From contig JAFDXS010000169.1 in the NCBI GenBank assembly GCA_018267795.1, forward strand, positions 1 through 6,033: 6,033 nt of DNA, given 5' to 3'. Under the pieces are notes generated by a model. The model saw only the letters and a list, made by a program, of their open reading frames with translations, had not been told where the DNA came from and ran no database searches. This DNA is from Bacteroidota bacterium. Its GTDB lineage: Bacteria; Bacteroidota; Bacteroidia; Chitinophagales; Chitinophagaceae. Shown here piece by piece: positions 5,582-6,033 of this stretch (position 1 is its first letter; each line of letters begins with the position of its first letter). A program made the position numbers and the translations under genes.

Positions 5582-6033
5582 TTATTGATTGTCTTTCTTT
5601 ATATTCTTGAATGGCATACCCAGCTCTTTCAGCAATTCGTATGCTTCTTCATTTGTCTTGGCAGTAGTTACAAATGTGATATCCATACCACTGATCTTAT
5701 TTACCTTGTCGATATTAATTTCAGGGAAGATGATCTGTTCTGTAACACCCATTGTGTAGTTACCGCGGCCATCAAATGATTTATCATTAACGCCTTTGAA
5801 GTCACGTACACGTGGAAGGGTAACTGATATCATACGGTCAAGAAATTCATACATCTTAACAGCACGCAGCGTAACACGGCAGCCTATCGGCATGTTTTTA
5901 CGCAGCTTGAAGTTAGAGATATCTTTCTTAGACATTGTAGGTATCGCCTTCTGACCAGAGATAAGTGTCATTTCGTTCACTGCATCATCAATCATTTTCT
6001 TGTCAGATACCGAACCTTTAACACCCTGGTTCA
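5582..6033 (-). CDS. rplE: 50S ribosomal protein L5, N-terminus outside window
   Basis: L5 binds 5S rRNA with L18 and forms part of the central protuberance, contacting the P-site tRNA and the 30S head. The frame is open to the window edge, so the true start lies beyond 6033. About 149 residues are visible of the roughly 180 usual. The internal Met at 5993-5995 is not the start: the residues before it (NQGVKGSVSDKK) match the conserved L5 N-terminal region. The signature NFKLRKNMPIGCRVTLR is followed by YEFLDRMISVTLPRVRDF, SFDGRGNYTMGV and EQIIFPEI. The C-terminal block is TTAKTNEEAYELLKELGMPF. It is cotranscribed with rpsN, with a 16-bp gap. Confidence 0.97.
   Translation of the reverse strand, partial: NQGVKGSVSDKKMIDDAVNEMTLISGQKAIPTMSKKDISNFKLRKNMPIGCRVTLRAVKMYEFLDRMISVTLPRVRDFKGVNDKSFDGRGNYTMGVTEQIIFPEINIDKVNKISGMDITFVTTAKTNEEAYELLKELGMPFKNIKKDNQ

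Noticed and set aside
5531..5779. Plus-strand open frame opposite rpsN and rplE
   Set aside because: It overlaps two clearly conserved ribosomal genes in antisense and shows no recognisable domain.

Overview
This window is an ordinary chromosomal stretch of a bacterium. It carries the distal part of the spc ribosomal-protein operon, and every gene lies on the minus strand. In transcription order (high to low coordinates) the genes are rplE (5' end outside the window), rpsN, rpsH, rplF, rplR, rpsE, rpmD, rplO, secY and map. The order is the canonical bacterial one, all frames are intact, and the active-site and signature residues that I can check are present. I see no defence locus, mobile element with a coding gene, CRISPR array, RNA gene or hidden novel system.

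The organism is most likely a member of Bacteroidota, possibly in or near the Chitinophagaceae. Three things suggest this: the protein sequences (for example the SecY segment FIPGVKPGEPTADYI and the 89-residue zinc-free type S14), the presence of map directly after secY, and the absence of Shine-Dalgarno motifs. The bases before start codons are A/T-rich, as is typical of that phylum. The family-level placement is inference.

Layout: 1-42 has no recognisable gene. A strong hairpin terminator (43-70) follows map (74-898). Then come secY (927-2282, GTG start), a second strong terminator-like hairpin (2322-2351) between rplO and secY, rplO (2367-2813), rpmD (2875-3057), rpsE (3136-3654) and rplR (3691-4050). 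Next is a 119-bp spacer with a REP-like palindrome (4127-4162), then rplF (4170-4724), a 96-bp spacer with an imperfect hairpin (4751-4802), rpsH (4821-5219), rpsN (5296-5565) and partial rplE (5582-6033).

The genes work together in making and using ribosomes. L5, L6, L15, L18 and L30 go to the 50S subunit and S5, S8 and S14 to the 30S subunit. SecY forms the inner-membrane channel for nascent and secreted proteins, and Map removes the initiator methionine. The most noteworthy feature is the non-coding architecture: several intercistronic gaps are 60-119 bp and hold inverted repeats, where this operon is often tightly packed. No gap exceeds 300 bases.
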